64,000 nt of DNA from Circinella umbellata (taxonomy: Eukaryota > Mucoromycota > Mucoromycetes > Mucorales > Lichtheimiaceae), in NCBI GenBank assembly GCA_025093555.1, contig JAIWNF010000001.1:1488001-1552000 (forward strand), read 5' to 3'. The first letter of the stretch is position 1. Every line of letters begins with the position of its first letter. The notes under the pieces are model-generated. The model did no database searches. It saw only the letters and a list, made by a program, of their open reading frames with translations, and was not told the DNA's origin. Shown one piece after another: positions 36,062-48,723 of this stretch. A program made the translations under genes and the position numbers.

Positions 36062-37392
36062 TTACCATCCTCTAAAGCTTTCCCAACAATAATTATTATA
36101 AACTTCCAAAGGTTTTTGTTGTATTTGATAAGGATAAGGATGTGTTGTTTTTGAATGAATATCAATAGCATTTTGACGTTGTTCCCAATCAACACAATAT
36201 TTTAAACTTTGTGAAAGATCAGGTTCTTCTTGAATGGATGTTATTGTACTAGAGTGATTATTATTATTATTATTAATCATGGATCGTTGACGTCTTTTTT
36301 GTGATGGTGATGAATGATGTTTTTTTCGAATAGAGGGTTTACGTTGTTGTTGTTGTTGTTGCCCTATGAACATGGCAGAAAGTAAAGAGGGTTGGGGTTG
36401 TTGTTGCTTGGCGATACATGTCGGAGTCTTTTTAATAAAATCTGTCTCGGAGTCGGTAGGAACAGAAGAAAAGGTAATTTGATTATTATCAGTCTTACAA
36501 CTTGGCGGAGGTGTAGAATAAAAATGTCGGTCATCTGTTGTACGAACAGTACTCCAACAACCATCATCATTCTCATTTTCATCCGTTATTTTATCTTTGT
36601 TATAAGAATTTTGAATCGTCGTTTGATCTTCTTCGTCATCATCACTGCTTTCTTCATCATCAGAAACAAAAAACTTGCGTTGGGGTTTCGGTGCAGAAAA
36701 TGCCCCCTTTTTAGGCTGGGGTGCAACGACTGTTAAAGGTGCAGCTGTAGTAGTATTAGAGTCAGAAGTTGATTGAGAATCCATTTTTGATAAAGAGAGT
36801 GTAGATGTTACATTCGATTCTGATAAAGATTGTGTAGGTGAAGATAATTTGGATGTAGGTAAAAGATGAATAGGAGGTCGTTGTTGTTGTTGATGTTGAT
36901 AATGTTGTTTTTCAATAGAATCATTATCTAAAGAAGAAATCATTCGTTTGAAAGAAGAAGGTGACATATGTTTTAATGAGGGTGGTGTTTGTAAGGGTGC
37001 TGATTCACATGTTGATGCAGATGATGATGATGATGCATAACTGAAATAATCATCGTTATCAATATTATTATTATTTGATTGAATTGGAATAGGTGTACGA
37101 ACATGTTTCTGTTCTTTTGCTTTTTCGATTAAAGATTCACGATACCATAATCGCCAACTTAAGTTTTCAAGTCGTCGACCATTTTCAAGGTTATCTTTAC
37201 ATTTAGTGAAAACTAAAAAAATCAAAATAAAAAATTCGTTATAAAACAGTTCTTTTTCATTTTGATAAATAAGCTAATAGTAGGAGACTTACCCGTCCAC
37301 ATGCAAGACAAGTCATCACTGGTAATTTCATTCATTTTGTGTATGTTGGGTACAGCCAACGAAACGACGGGAACGTCGAGTGATTGTATCAT
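36062..37392 (-). CDS. DUF1752 (nitrogen-regulator N-terminal type) protein; complement(join(36062..37212,37293..37392))
   Basis: Two exons give 416 residues. Splicing creates the conserved fungal motif MWTVFTKCKDNLENGRRLEN followed by LSWRLWYRE (residues about 31-58), the hallmark of DUF1752/PF08550, found at the N-terminus of GATA regulators such as AreA and in other signalling proteins. Nothing else resembles a DNA-binding domain: no GATA zinc finger follows. The rest is disordered, with acidic Ser/Asp clusters (SDDEESSDDDEEDQ), Pro/Gln runs and basic patches (RKPSIRKKHHSS). It is therefore likely a regulator acting through protein contacts, possibly in nutrient signalling. An internal ATG at codon 20 is an alternative start. 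The paralogue and function cannot be fixed from sequence. Confidence 0.8.
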
Positions 37393-39343
37393 GAATAATA
37401 AGTAAAGAAAAAAATCAAAGTAAAATGAAAGAAGAAGCAAAAGAAGAGAAAGAAAGAAAGAGAAAGAAGCTCGGGATTTGAGATTATTATAAGAAGAAAG
37501 AATAATAATATTTTTTTTTTTTTACTGATAACACGAAACTTTTTTAAACGTGTACGTCGGATCTTAAAAATCTTAACAACAGGGTCGAGATTGCCATCGA
37601 ACCTCACATCGCGTCCTCCCCCCATTTTCACTCACACGCACTCACACACACTCTCTCTCCTCTTTTTTTTGATCATCACCTATAATAATTATAATAAAAC
37701 TAGCAAAGTACACTAAAAAATAAAATAAAATTGGATAAATATAAAATATATATGTATATTTAAATCCGTGTGAGCACTTTAAATTATAAACTAAAAAATT
37801 CCTCCTTACTTAAATGTTATTATCAACCCCAAAAGATAAGTAATTTTTATTTTTATTTTATTTTCGCGCCATCGGCGGGCTACGGATGAACCATAAAAAA
37901 AAAAGGTTTTCGCCAATCATATTACTATAAAACACGGCGATCTTCCCTCCCCCATCTTGTTTCTTTTAAAACAACAATTTTTTCCGGTTCTTTTTTGCAA
38001 AAATAACTCTTTCCCGAAATTTATTATTGATCTAGTAAAACTCAACTGGGGAACTCTATTAGATATCCATCACCAAATCTTATTTAATATTTATTCCTAT
38101 GCTTTAACTTATATACTATATAAAATATAAAATAACATCAATGGATAATACAATGAATAATGATTTTGATCGTGAGAAATATCAGGCTGTTCAGAGATAA
38201 TAAAAGTATTCTAAATTATAAAGGTTGTACAATATATATAAAGTAGGTCCGTTCGCAACAAGGTTCAACTCTTCATTGCTTGGTTTTATGTAATAACCCT
38301 TTTATCTTTGATAGAAAGAGAATATTCCAACTCAATCCCGGTCCGATCCCTACTTCTTCCATTGTTTTTTTTATATAGCCTCAATGAAAGAAGTTAGATA
38401 AAAGACAAAAGGAATTAAGGTAATCTTTTTGATTATCAACAAATTTTTTTCCCCCTTTTGGCCCCTTCCTTCCCTAAGCCCCCCCCACTTCCTCTTCCCC
38501 CTCTTAAATGTTTATGGTACACAAAGGAAATTTTATTTTGAAAAAAAAAAAGTTTTTACGCCAACGTTACACGGGTTGTTACCAACTTCAAAAAAAAAAA
38601 AACGCCTCATAAAAAAAAATAAGATCAAAACCCTAAATTTCTTTTTTGATAACAATAACCTTTTACTCTCAAAGAATTTATTTCCCCGCAATGATTCTAA
38701 TGTGAAGAGGGGAGAAGATATAGAATGATATATATGTCATAATAATCATGCTTTCTTTTTTAATAATTCACCTCGTTATTTCTAATAAGTTAATGTGATT
38801 TTCAATCTAATATATTTTTGTTTGTTTTTTAGTACACCCCCCCATTTCCTATTATTATTCATCAACAGTTTATATAAATAAATAACCTCGTTGAGATAAA
38901 TTCAACTTCTACTTTTATATCATCTAATATAAATTTATATATTCGTATGTAATTCTATAAGAAACATGAAAAAGAATGTAATTATTATGAAACCATATGA
39001 AATTTAATTATTTATTTATAATTGTAATGTGTCATTAATAATGATATTTTGTGAAACCCACATGGACTCTTTTTTTTATGCAAATAACTTATCATTTCAG
39101 CTAACCCAAAAAGAAAAATCATACCAATGACATGGTTATTATAATTTATGACGATCTTTCTTTCTTCCTTGTGATTAATTAATAATCTATATAGAATAAT
39201 AGATCAGCTGTCAAAATATAATATATATAATAAGCTTCTATAGATTATTAATTCATATTTACTTTTTGAAATGGTTATTAATTGTTATAAAATACTTCAT
39301 GTAATCCCATATGATTTATCTTTGGTTGTTGAAAATCAATATC

Positions 39344-39383
<40 letters not shown>

Positions 39384-39624
39384 TTTTGTTTTTGACACAT
39401 TCCATGTAACATGTAATAATACGTAAACAATAAAGAATGATTATCATGCTCGAATTATGCGTTTATGAGTGTGAGTGGCACTATTATCTAATGACGTAAT
39501 AAATAAAATGTCATAATGACATATAATATATTTGTGTGTAGTTATATAACTATGCCTTTCTATAGTATAAATTAGAGTGATTTCCGGTTGAACCATTTCT
39601 ACTCTCCAATAAAATCTGTATCGA
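37393..39624. other. 2.2-kb intergenic region
   Basis: Upstream of the DUF1752 gene there is a pyrimidine- and CA-rich leader (about 37625-37665) and a GC-rich patch with TTTTCGCGCC at 37861-37870. A (TG)n microsatellite lies at about 39345-39380. There is no credible ORF. Confidence 0.45.
39345..39380 (+). repeat. (TG)n microsatellite
   Basis: About 18 uninterrupted TG dinucleotides. Confidence 0.95.
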
Positions 39625-40916
39625 TTTAAACTTATCAAGACTAAGCTGACAACTACAACAAAAGATATTGTAATATTACATATAACTAAATTACGCTATA
39701 CAAGAAATAAAAGTGGCACCCCATAATATAATGTAGCTAGTTGATTAAGATAGTCTTATATTATATAGAGTATAGGTTAAGAATTTATGTATTTTTGTTT
39801 ACGTATTAGAATGGAAGACTATAGCTGCTGCTTATGAATATGTGGTCGCTTTCTTGCAGTACATTGCGAGGTATATTTATAAATATATAGAAAAAAGAGA
39901 ACGCATGATAACATCTGAAAGACTTTCAGTAAGAAAAAAAACGTTCAAGTAGTAGAAGAAAAACATTCATGATAGGTGAACAAAATATTATACAAAGAGA
40001 GTATCTACACACAAGAACAAAAATTCATGAGAAATAGGCAGAAACAATTAATCTAAACAACCTTTTGCATATGCTACGTATGCGACTTTGATTGTTTATT
40101 TTAATTAAAAAAAAACCACAATAATTGAATTTTTAAGACATTAATAAAAGTATTTTTATTGGTAGGAAAGGATAGAGTAAAGCTTGAAAGTTATTCTCCA
40201 AAGAACATTGAAAAAAAAAGAGTAGTTTCATGCAGAATAATCGCCAATATTTAGTTCGTCATCATCTTGATTAATTAATAATATAATTATGTTTGTCCTC
40301 TTCACCAACGCATGTTTCGATTGCTTTTTAATATAGTAAAAAGCACCACCAAAAAGAACTCTCCATGTTAATTCTATAACAGCAAATCAATTTTCTGTCT
40401 TTCCCACATTCCGTCTCAAATAAAGTCGAAATTTTTCTTCATTGATCTATAAATATACATTGAAAAAAAAGTATTAATAGTTAATAGTCTTTCATAGCCA
40501 TTATAACGTTATCACAAAATAAATAGTACCTTATTTTTATTTTTCGTTTGTTCCAACCTTCCTTATCATTTGTAAACGATGGATACCAGCTTGCAATCAC
40601 TATTTGTCAGTATTGTCAAATGTTAGCAGGCTACTAGTTTGCGACAATTTGAATATTGTTTTACTTACCTGAATGAATATATACGAAAAAAAAGTATATG
40701 ATTTCAATAACTATGATGTACTTCTTTCCAGGTCCCATTTTTTTGTATGTCTATTACTTGGTATGATTATTTTGGTAACGGCTTCTTTTTTCGAGTCGAA
40801 TTTATTTATCCACTAAATAAATAAAATTCAAATGGTTAAATAGACATTGATAATATACCTCAACACGATATCAATTATTTTTTTTTTCAATTCATATTAT
40901 TATGTTTGTCATGTCA

Positions 40917-41488
40917 CCAATTAAACCATAGCGTAGACGTCGAATCGAAGAAAACTGTATTGCTTGCCCTCCAGTTGTTCACCGTATCAAATATCCCAAT
41001 CCTTACCCCCAACCAAATACAGTTTTCCTTTGCCTTGTTAATCATATCTATATATCATAAAAGTAAAATCAAGTAAAGTAAAGCATTCCACAACCCATTC
41101 ACTTCCTACCAATTAAACCATAGCGTAGACGTCGAATCGAAGAAAACTGTATTTCTTGCCCTCCAGTTGTTCGCCGTATCAACTATCCCAATCCTTACCC
41201 CCAACCAAATACAGTTTTCCTTTGCCTTGTTAATCATATCTATATATCATAAAAGTAAAATCAAGTAAAGTAAAGCATTCCACAACCCATTCACTTCCTA
41301 CCAATTAAACCATAGCGTAGACGTCGAATCGAAGAAAACTGTATTGCTTGCCCTCCAGTTGTTCGCCGTAAAAAATATCCCAATCCTTACCCCCAACCAA
41401 ATACAGTTTTTCGTTTGCCTTGTCAATCATATCTATATATTATAAAAGTAAAATCAAGTAAAGTAAAGCATTTCACAACCCATTCACC
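40917..41488 (+). repeat. three tandem 192-bp repeats (left arm)
   Basis: Units start at 40917, 41109 and 41301, each beginning CCAATTAAACCATAGCGTAG and containing CTTACCCCCAACCAAATACA and AAAATCAAGTAAAGTAAAGC. They are nearly identical. The right arm has only two units. Confidence 0.95.
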
Positions 41489-41888
41489 TCCACCCACCTA
41501 CTCATACTCCTGCGCTTCCACCAATTTGCTCCCCCTCATTCAGTTACATTCATTAGCTTCCACCCATTCACTCACACCCATTCATTTCCACCCATTCATA
41601 TACACCCATTAGCTTTCACCCTTTAGCTTCCACACACACTTACACTCGCTTATGCGCATTCACTCACAGGCATTCACCTCCACTCCTTCGCTTCTATCCC
41701 TTCACATCCGCTCATTCAGTTACACCCATAAGCCCCCACCCACTCACACCCATTCCCTTTCCCTCCTTCACTTCCTTTCACTCATTTCCACTTCTTGCCT
41801 TTTATCTATTTGCTTCCACACTTTTACTCACACTCTTTCAGTCCTACATGCATTCATTTCGCCCATTTTTTTCCCCAATCATTTACCT
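41489..41888 (+). repeat. degenerate short-period tract (left arm)
   Basis: Many variants of a 12-16-base unit such as CTTCCACCCATTCACTC follow each other. The strand is C-rich and pyrimidine-biased. It lies between the 192-bp units and the minisatellite in both arms. Confidence 0.85.
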
Positions 41889-43075
41889 CCTTACCTACCT
41901 TGTTGAATCACCTTCATTGTTACTTACCTTGTTCCTCGCCGGCCTTGTTACCTACCTTGTTCGATCGCCACCCTTGTTACTTACCTTGTTCGATCGCCAC
42001 TCGTGTTACCTACCTTGTTAAATTACCTATTTTGTTACCTACCTTATTGAATCACCTACCTTTTTACCTACCTTGTTTTATTACCTACCTTGTTACTTAC
42101 CTTGTTCGTCGCCAGCCTTGTTACCTACCTTGTTCGATTGCCAGCCTTGTAACTTACCTTGTTGAATAACCTACCTTGTTACCTACCTTGTTCGTCGCCG
42201 GCCTTGTTACCTACCTTGTTCGATCGCCGGCCTTGTTACCTACCTTGTTCGATCGCCAGCCTTGTTACCTACCTTGTTCGATCGCCAGCCTTGTAACTTA
42301 CTTTGTTTGTCGCCAGCCTTGTTACCTACCTTGTTCGTCGCCAGCCTTGTTACCTACCTTGTTGAATCACCTACCTTGTAACTTACCTTGTTCGATCGCC
42401 AGCCTTGTAACTTACCTTGTTGAATCACCTACCTTAATACTTACCTTGTTCGATCGCCAGCCTTGTAACTTACCTTGTTGAATAACCTACCTTGTTACCT
42501 ACCTTGTTTTATTACCTACCTTGTAACTTACCTTGTTCGATCGCCAGCCTTGCAACTTACCTTGTTTGTCGCCAGCCTTGTAACTTACCTTGTTCGTCGC
42601 CGGCCTTGTTACCTACCTTGTTCGATCGCCGGCCTTGCTACCTACCTTGTTCGATCGCCAGCCTTGTTACCTACCTTGTTCGTTGCCAGCCTTGCTACCT
42701 ACCTTGTTCGTCGCCAGCCTTGCTACCTACCTTGTTCGTCGCCAGCCTTGCTACCTACCTTGTTCGTCGCCAGCCTTGCTACCTACCTTGTTCGTCGCCA
42801 GCCTTGCTACCTACCTTGTTCGTTGCCAGCCTTGTTACTTACCTTGTTCGATCGCCAGCCTTGCAACTTACCTTGTTTGTCGCCAGCCTTGTAACTTACC
42901 TTGTTCGGCGCCGGCCTTGTTACCTACCTTGTTCGATCGCCGGCCTTGTTACCTACCTTGTTCGTCGCCAGCCTTGTAACTTACCTTGTTCGTCGCCAGC
43001 CTTGTTACCTATCTTGTTCGTCGCCAGCCTTGTTACCTACCTTGTTCGTCGCCAGCCTTGATACCTAGCGTGTCA
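41889..43075 (+). repeat. 28-30-bp minisatellite, C-rich orientation (left arm)
   Basis: About 40 units are built from CTTGTTACCTACCTTGTT joined to one of four modules: CGATCGCCAGC, CGTCGCCAGC, GAATCACCTAC or TTATTACCTAC. The tract is open in several frames and predicts repetitive Leu/Pro/Cys/Tyr peptides, with no start context or flanking exons. I treat these as by-products of the repeat. Confidence 0.93.
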
Positions 43076-43189
43076 TCTACTATGTCTCTTGTGGCGCATA
43101 GGATCGTGCGAAGCTAAGATCAGTTCAACCAGAATATCTATATATTAGATAAATATTGTTTTCTTGTATAAAATTAATTACTGGTCATC

Positions 43190-43650
43190 TGAAATAAAAT
43201 TAGAAAAACGATTGATATAATGAGAAAATTTCAGTGAAAGAGAATTCATTACTCACCTTGGTAACATACAGCTGTCACATAAACATGTAGATATAATTCA
43301 TAATTTTGATAAAGGTGATAAGGAACGTATCTATTGAGCAGTAGTCACTTTGTGAATTAAATGTTCTCATAGCAGCATAAAAAAATTCTAATTGGTTCAT
43401 ATATCAATTTAAAAATAATAATAAAAAAGACTTACCGTTATTTGTTTACTGTATTGGCTCCAAAAAATAAATACATCGCGCTCTTTTTCCAAAATTCCAA
43501 ACTTGTTAAAGATAGTAGTCGCCTTGAACCGTCCTTATTTCATTTGTTTTCATGTTTAAAGCCTTGTTTTATCATTGGTTCATCTTCTGTAGAACATCAA
43601 GGAATGTAAGCTGTACTTGTAAGAGTTTCTTCATTCATACATCTATAAAA
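43190..43650 (-). pseudogene. possible decayed spliced ORF in left arm
   Basis: The minus strand carries a counterpart of the right-arm candidate exon (59583 onwards): MNEETLTSTAYIP, a TGA stop, CSTEDEPMIKQGFKHENK, a second TGA, then KDGSRRLLSLTSLEFWKK. The stops fall where the other arm has CGA (Arg). GTAAGT and a TTAG acceptor flank the next block as in the other arm. The family is not recognised. Confidence 0.3.
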
Positions 43651-44389
43651 TCAAATGGCAATAATAAGTAAAATATTTTCTCGAAACAAAAATAATCATT
43701 TATGCTTTTGTTTTTTTTTTCTTTTTCTTCTCCTCAACATACCTTCAACGTTTGTAGTACTTGGTTTGATACGTTTGTTCTCTTGGTCGCACTATATGAT
43801 GAGCTTGTACATATGAAAAGTTTTACGCGTTGTCAAAGTTTCAAAAAAAAGAATCACGTTTTTGGTTCCTCTAGCCACGGTTTTGGTTCCAATTAAAGTT
43901 TGAAATGTATGCGCCGTTAAAATAATTCATGCACCACCAACTGCCAATAAGTAGTACAGGTTCAGTATTAAAGCTCATTTTGACACCTTGGAAACCCCTA
44001 ATTATTGGCGACCGTTAACGATAAAACAGATCAAAATTTCGCCATTGAATATATAAGACACCGCATAGTTTATCAAGTGAAAGAGGATAATTGTCACGCT
44101 TGAAGTTCCACTGGTGGTAAGTTTATGCACTCACGGTTCTAGGTGAATGCAGAAAAACCAAACAGCTACCGTAAAAATAAAAATTATAGACAAAATTAAC
44201 AACATATTAGACGGCCATTGTAGCTTAAAAACAATAAAATAAATATTTTGAAAGACTGTACCTTTTGACTATTTTACGTTACTTATTGTCTGTTGAATGT
44301 TATTCGTCAATTGACTAAATGGAGAGAGAAAAAAATGATAGTTTAAGGAAAGTAAGAAAAGTAAAAAGAACATAAAAAGGGACATAAAA

Positions 44390-44650
44390 AATTAAACTTT
44401 AAATAATGTCAAAAAAAAAAAAGAAGAAGAAGAGTAGCAAGTAGCCACCCTACTTCTTTTCTTTAGTGTTGATAAGAAAGGGTAGAAAAAAGAAAAGTTA
44501 CAAGTAATTGAAAGTAAATGTCATAAAAAAAAAGTGTAAAAAGGAATGTCAAAAGAAAAGAAAGAAATACTTCTTTTTTTTTTGAATGTTGGGAGAAAAG
44601 AGAAAGTGTAAAAAGAAATGTAAAAAAGTAGTAGATTACTACAAGTACAT
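44390..44650 (+). repeat. A/G-rich low-complexity tract (left arm)
   Basis: Repeated variants of AAAAAGGAATGTCAAAAGAA and GTGTAAAAAGAAATGTAAAA occur. It mirrors 58570-58830 in the right arm. Confidence 0.7.
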
Positions 44651-44968
44651 TTCAAAAAAGAAAGAATAGTTGGTAGGAAAGGGAAAGAACAAAGAAGAAA
44701 TGTGTTGGTGACATTTTTTAATAAGACTGGTTACTGCTAACAGCAATAGTGATCTAGACCGGATAGATCCGCAGCATGTTATTACCATATTTATTATCAT
44801 GTGAAATCTGGGCCGCGTCCGAAGAAAAAAAAAAAAACTATCAAGATCTTTACAAACTATAGATTGCAACATTCCATGTCAAAGTAAGATTAGTGTGGGG
44901 CATTTTTTTTACCATAGCAATAAGTTGCTTAACAACGGTTTTATTTTATGTAGAAACAAACACGTTTT

Positions 44969-47319
44969 TTATGTAGTCTTAGTAGTATGTTGTCGCTACA
45001 AATCCACTTTTTTTTTATGCGTCGGGGTAAATCTCTATCAGGTCCAAAAAACGGGCGAAGCTCAACAACGGCGGGAATATGGGATGTTGGGTATTGGATA
45101 CAAAAAGGACGAGTGATGCTTACAAAAATGTATAGAATCTATGTTATATTTGAAAAAAAAATGTTTATGTAAACTATTAATAAAAAAGAGATCCATAAAA
45201 TTTTGTTAACTTTTGTTTCGAGAAATTCAAGCGTGTGTCATCAGTATATGCGTACTTGAGAAACCACCGAGCTTGTTAATTATTCGGTCACAAAGCAGTT
45301 AGTTTTAACTAGTCCTGAAGACACGAATGGAATAAAGGGGCTTGATGTTCCCAGCTGTCTAGTTTCGGAAATCTTGAAAATCTTGAAATTGTGAATTGTA
45401 CCTGGATGGATGTTGCGACAAATATTTTTGAGGGTACTTGGCGAGAAAGTTTCAGTAGTTTTGATAATCAAGTAGGATGTCATGATTATGTTCTATAATT
45501 CAAATGATATGTTGTATGAATTAGAATTGCTGACTGTAGTAAACATGAAGTTTGTTCAATAAAATTTCGCTTTTTGCACACCTTTTGGCCAAAATCCAAC
45601 TATATTATCGACCTCACTTTTTGCACACCCTCGGTTTTTGCACTACTTTCAAGCCAAATCCACCTGTGCAAAAAAACAGGGTTCAACTGTATATATGCTT
45701 TAAAATCAGAATTGTAACGTTGTGTCAAGCAGCTTCATGTTGATGAAAATGGAAAAAAAATTACTAAGATAGATTATTAACTAAAAATACAGCAATCATA
45801 TTAAATTACACGAGCTATTTGTTGTAACCATGATGGCATATATCATATATATTTTTAAGATCTCTTTACTGCCATTATTTTTCGTTTAATCGATCCTTTT
45901 CAAATGTGAAAGTCTGGACTGTTTGGAAAAATACGTACCTGTTGAACTTTGAGATTATAACCTGAGAGTTATAGAAGATACAATAGTATCACATATAATT
46001 AGATTAAGCTAGACATCAGGTAAAAATATGCCAGTTTATATGATTTAAATATCTCAAGCTCTTTTTGTCATTTGTGAAAATCAACTTCTACCAGTGACAA
46101 AAATGATAACACCCTTAATATATTGACCATGAACCAGTAACTTGATCAATTAATTAATCAAAAGGCAAAGTATTTATCTATATACTGAATACGACGAGTA
46201 AGTGTACAAATGTATAGAAATAAATCAAATTGGCAGCACTGTTACATATTTGGTGGTGACAACTAAGTATATGAAGAAGGTGAGAGTATGAAACTTAGTG
46301 GAAAATTGATGCCACTACTAGCTATTTGCCAATAGTCTTTCACTTGATGACAGAGATGATCAAAGGCTATATTTTCTCATTCGTTGCATAAAAGAGTCAA
46401 GTATATGCATATAAACAAATAAAAAAGTTTGAATGATATTTAAACAAGCCCATATGATTGAAGTTTTCAATAGAAGAAAGTAGAGATTTAATAGAAAATA
46501 GAATAAAGATTATTATAACACCAATAATGTTCGGGAAACGATATTCTATACTACGTAAGAATATAAAAAATAATCGAGAGATTCTACCTGTTTAGTTACT
46601 ATTTACTATACACACTGGTAATAAATAGCTGTATTTTTTTTTATTTGAAATATATTAAGAAAAAAGATGACGAGCAAACATATCATCATAAGGTATTGTT
46701 GAATAAATATTATCATTTTTAAAAATTATCTGAAAGATGGTTCTTTTTATATGATACTTGATGAATCACTGCATCTCGTGTGTATGGATGCTGTACCTCT
46801 AAATAGTTGAGGTATTGAAAATACTCATTTTAATTATAAAGCACCATTATTGATAATATCAATTCATATACGTATCAAGATTAAATCTCGCAATAAGAAG
46901 TTTACACCGATGAAAAATTACTCCCGGCTTATTACACTTCTGAATAGAGGAGGGCAAAGCTGGCGCGTGGGGGAGGGGATGATCAGTCGTATAATACTAT
47001 TCCCCGCTCTCAAATCTGTTAATGATGGTTACTTATTGAGAATATGAAAAGCTAATAATTATGTTTCAGACAAAAAAATAAAGATCAGTTATAATGAACC
47101 CTATGCGAAACACTCAAAGAAAGAGTTTTTATTGTTGGCATAACTGTAATAAGAGCTTTGCATATAGGCAGTTCATTTTTATTTTTTATATTTTTTTGTG
47201 GTGGAAAAAAAAACTCAGACGCCACCAAGTATTAACACCTTTCTTCTCACTCTCTCTTTGGAACCTTTTTTTTTTGTCTTCAAGTAGATCTATAACATAA
47301 AATATATATATAAAGAAAA
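44969..47319. other. intergenic inside the inverted repeat, upstream of TAF5
   Basis: No intact gene. It contains a pogo-like element end (45553-45689, listed separately). A GC-richer patch at 45025-45090 and another near 46940-46985 are of unknown meaning. Confidence 0.45.
45553..45689 (-). mobile_element. pogo/Fot1-like element terminus (solo end)
   Basis: Read on the minus strand from 45689, it begins CAGTTGAACCCTGTTTTTTT and continues with GCACAGGTGGATTTGGC. Sub-terminal GTGCAAAAA motifs repeat three times (near 45585, 45620 and 45640). CAG...TIRs of this kind with sub-terminal repeats are typical of pogo-type elements, which insert at TA. A TA dinucleotide directly follows the end at 45690. 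No partner end or intact transposase was found inward. Confidence 0.5.
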
Positions 47320-48687
47320 ATGAGTTCACCTGCACCACAAAATTCCACACCAGGTCCTTCCAATCAAGGTGGTAGTAATAGTGGTGCAGCAGATAACAAA
47401 CAATCAACACCAACTGCTGCTACCAATTCCACGGGTAATAATAATAACGATAAACAACAATCTCAACAGCAACCCCAACCACCAACACCTCAACAGCAGC
47501 AACAACAACCTCAGCAACCTCAACAACAACAGCAACAAAAACCTTCAGCAGCTAATTTACCATCACAAGATGATTTAGATAAAATTGTAGCATCCTATTT
47601 ACAAAAAAAGGGTTACAAGGCAACAGGTTCAATTTTTGCTCGTGAATCAAGTGGAAATACTTTATCTTTAGAAGAATTATCTAAAGTATTAACATCTTCA
47701 GGAGCTGCAACACAACCTGGATCAAGTCATGTAACAAAATATAAAGATGTTGAAGAAGGAGATCCAGACGCATATAATATTAGTTATCGAAATTTACGTG
47801 AATGGATTGAAAAATCATTGGATTGGTATAAGGTAAAAAATAAAAACAAGAGCGAGAATGATTGAAAACTATTGTTTTTATAAATATAATGAAGAGACTA
47901 TATATGTATGCGTGTTTTTTATTTTCTTATATTAATATAATATGATATAATAGCCTGAATTACGATCTGTTCTTTTCCCAATTTTCGTACACGCGTATCT
48001 TGACTTGGTTAGCAAAAATTTGACAGAACAAGCTAAATATTTTATGGAAACTTATAAAAAAGATCATGTTGAATTACATTCATTGGATATCAATCGTTTG
48101 GAAACTGTAACTTCACCAGAACATATACGTGAAAATGAATTATCACAAATGTATCGTAATAATAAGTATAACTTGCGGATGTCTAGTGTTCCTTTTGAAT
48201 TATTTCTCAATTATCTTCAAGATAACAAGTATATGCTTTTATTGCGAATCGTTAATCAATATCTCAATATTCAAGGTAAAAAGAAAAAGAACCATCTTAC
48301 ACGTATAAAATATAATATATATTTGGGGATTCTAAGGAATATCTATTTTTCTTCTTCTTCTCAGTGGTTCACGGCAAGTTAAAATCCGCGGGCGGATTGG
48401 AGATGGATGATATGGCGGGTGTTATTGGTATTGCTGGTCATGAAGCACAACAAATTGAATCGTTCAATCAACAACGGGTCCAATTGGGCGAACAACATAT
48501 GGATCCAGCTTTTAAAGAAGAAATTGAAAGAACTTTAAAGGAACGTGATACGGCAAAAAAAGAAAGCCTTGCAGCAGATCCTGTAAGTTTCTTCTTTATT
48601 ATAACAGAGTTGGAACCGAAGGAATTAGAGGGGGAATATAATTTCATGTGAGGAAAAGAAAAGTGATTAATGCCTAAATTGACATAT

Positions 48688-48723
<36 letters not shown>

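Larger units (their letters stand above)
39625..44968 (+). repeat. left arm of a large inverted repeat
   Basis: The reverse complement of 58250-63873 matches this segment along its length: both ends, all three internal repeat tracts in the same order, and long identical runs (for example about 39960-40130 against 63390-63560). The outer edge starts near TTATCAAGACTAAGCTGAC. At the inner edge, identity ends after AAGTTGCTTAACAACG and fades through about 44968. The arms differ by point changes and repeat copy number. No transposase or reverse transcriptase can be read in the arm, so its nature (unknown element or segmental duplication) is open. Confidence 0.93.

Noticed and set aside
38429..38728. 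99-residue plus-strand ORF
   Set aside because: Low-complexity Pro/Phe/Lys translation of pyrimidine and A runs, with no splice context or domain.
41795..43061. Long overlapping ORFs of 100-190 residues with repeating Leu/Pro/Cys/Tyr blocks (left arm), and up to 247 residues on the other strand in the right arm
   Set aside because: They are open only because the repeat unit lacks stops in those frames. Several overlapping frames are open at once, there is no start context, and unit order varies, so they are by-products of the minisatellite.
44639..44872. 77-residue ORF present identically in both arms
   Set aside because: Conservation follows from arm identity. It is embedded in A/G-rich low-complexity sequence and has no recognisable domain.
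45280..45483. 67-residue minus-strand ORF as a pogo transposase part
   Set aside because: It lies inward of a pogo-like end, but no CENP-B or DDE motif could be recognised in any frame.
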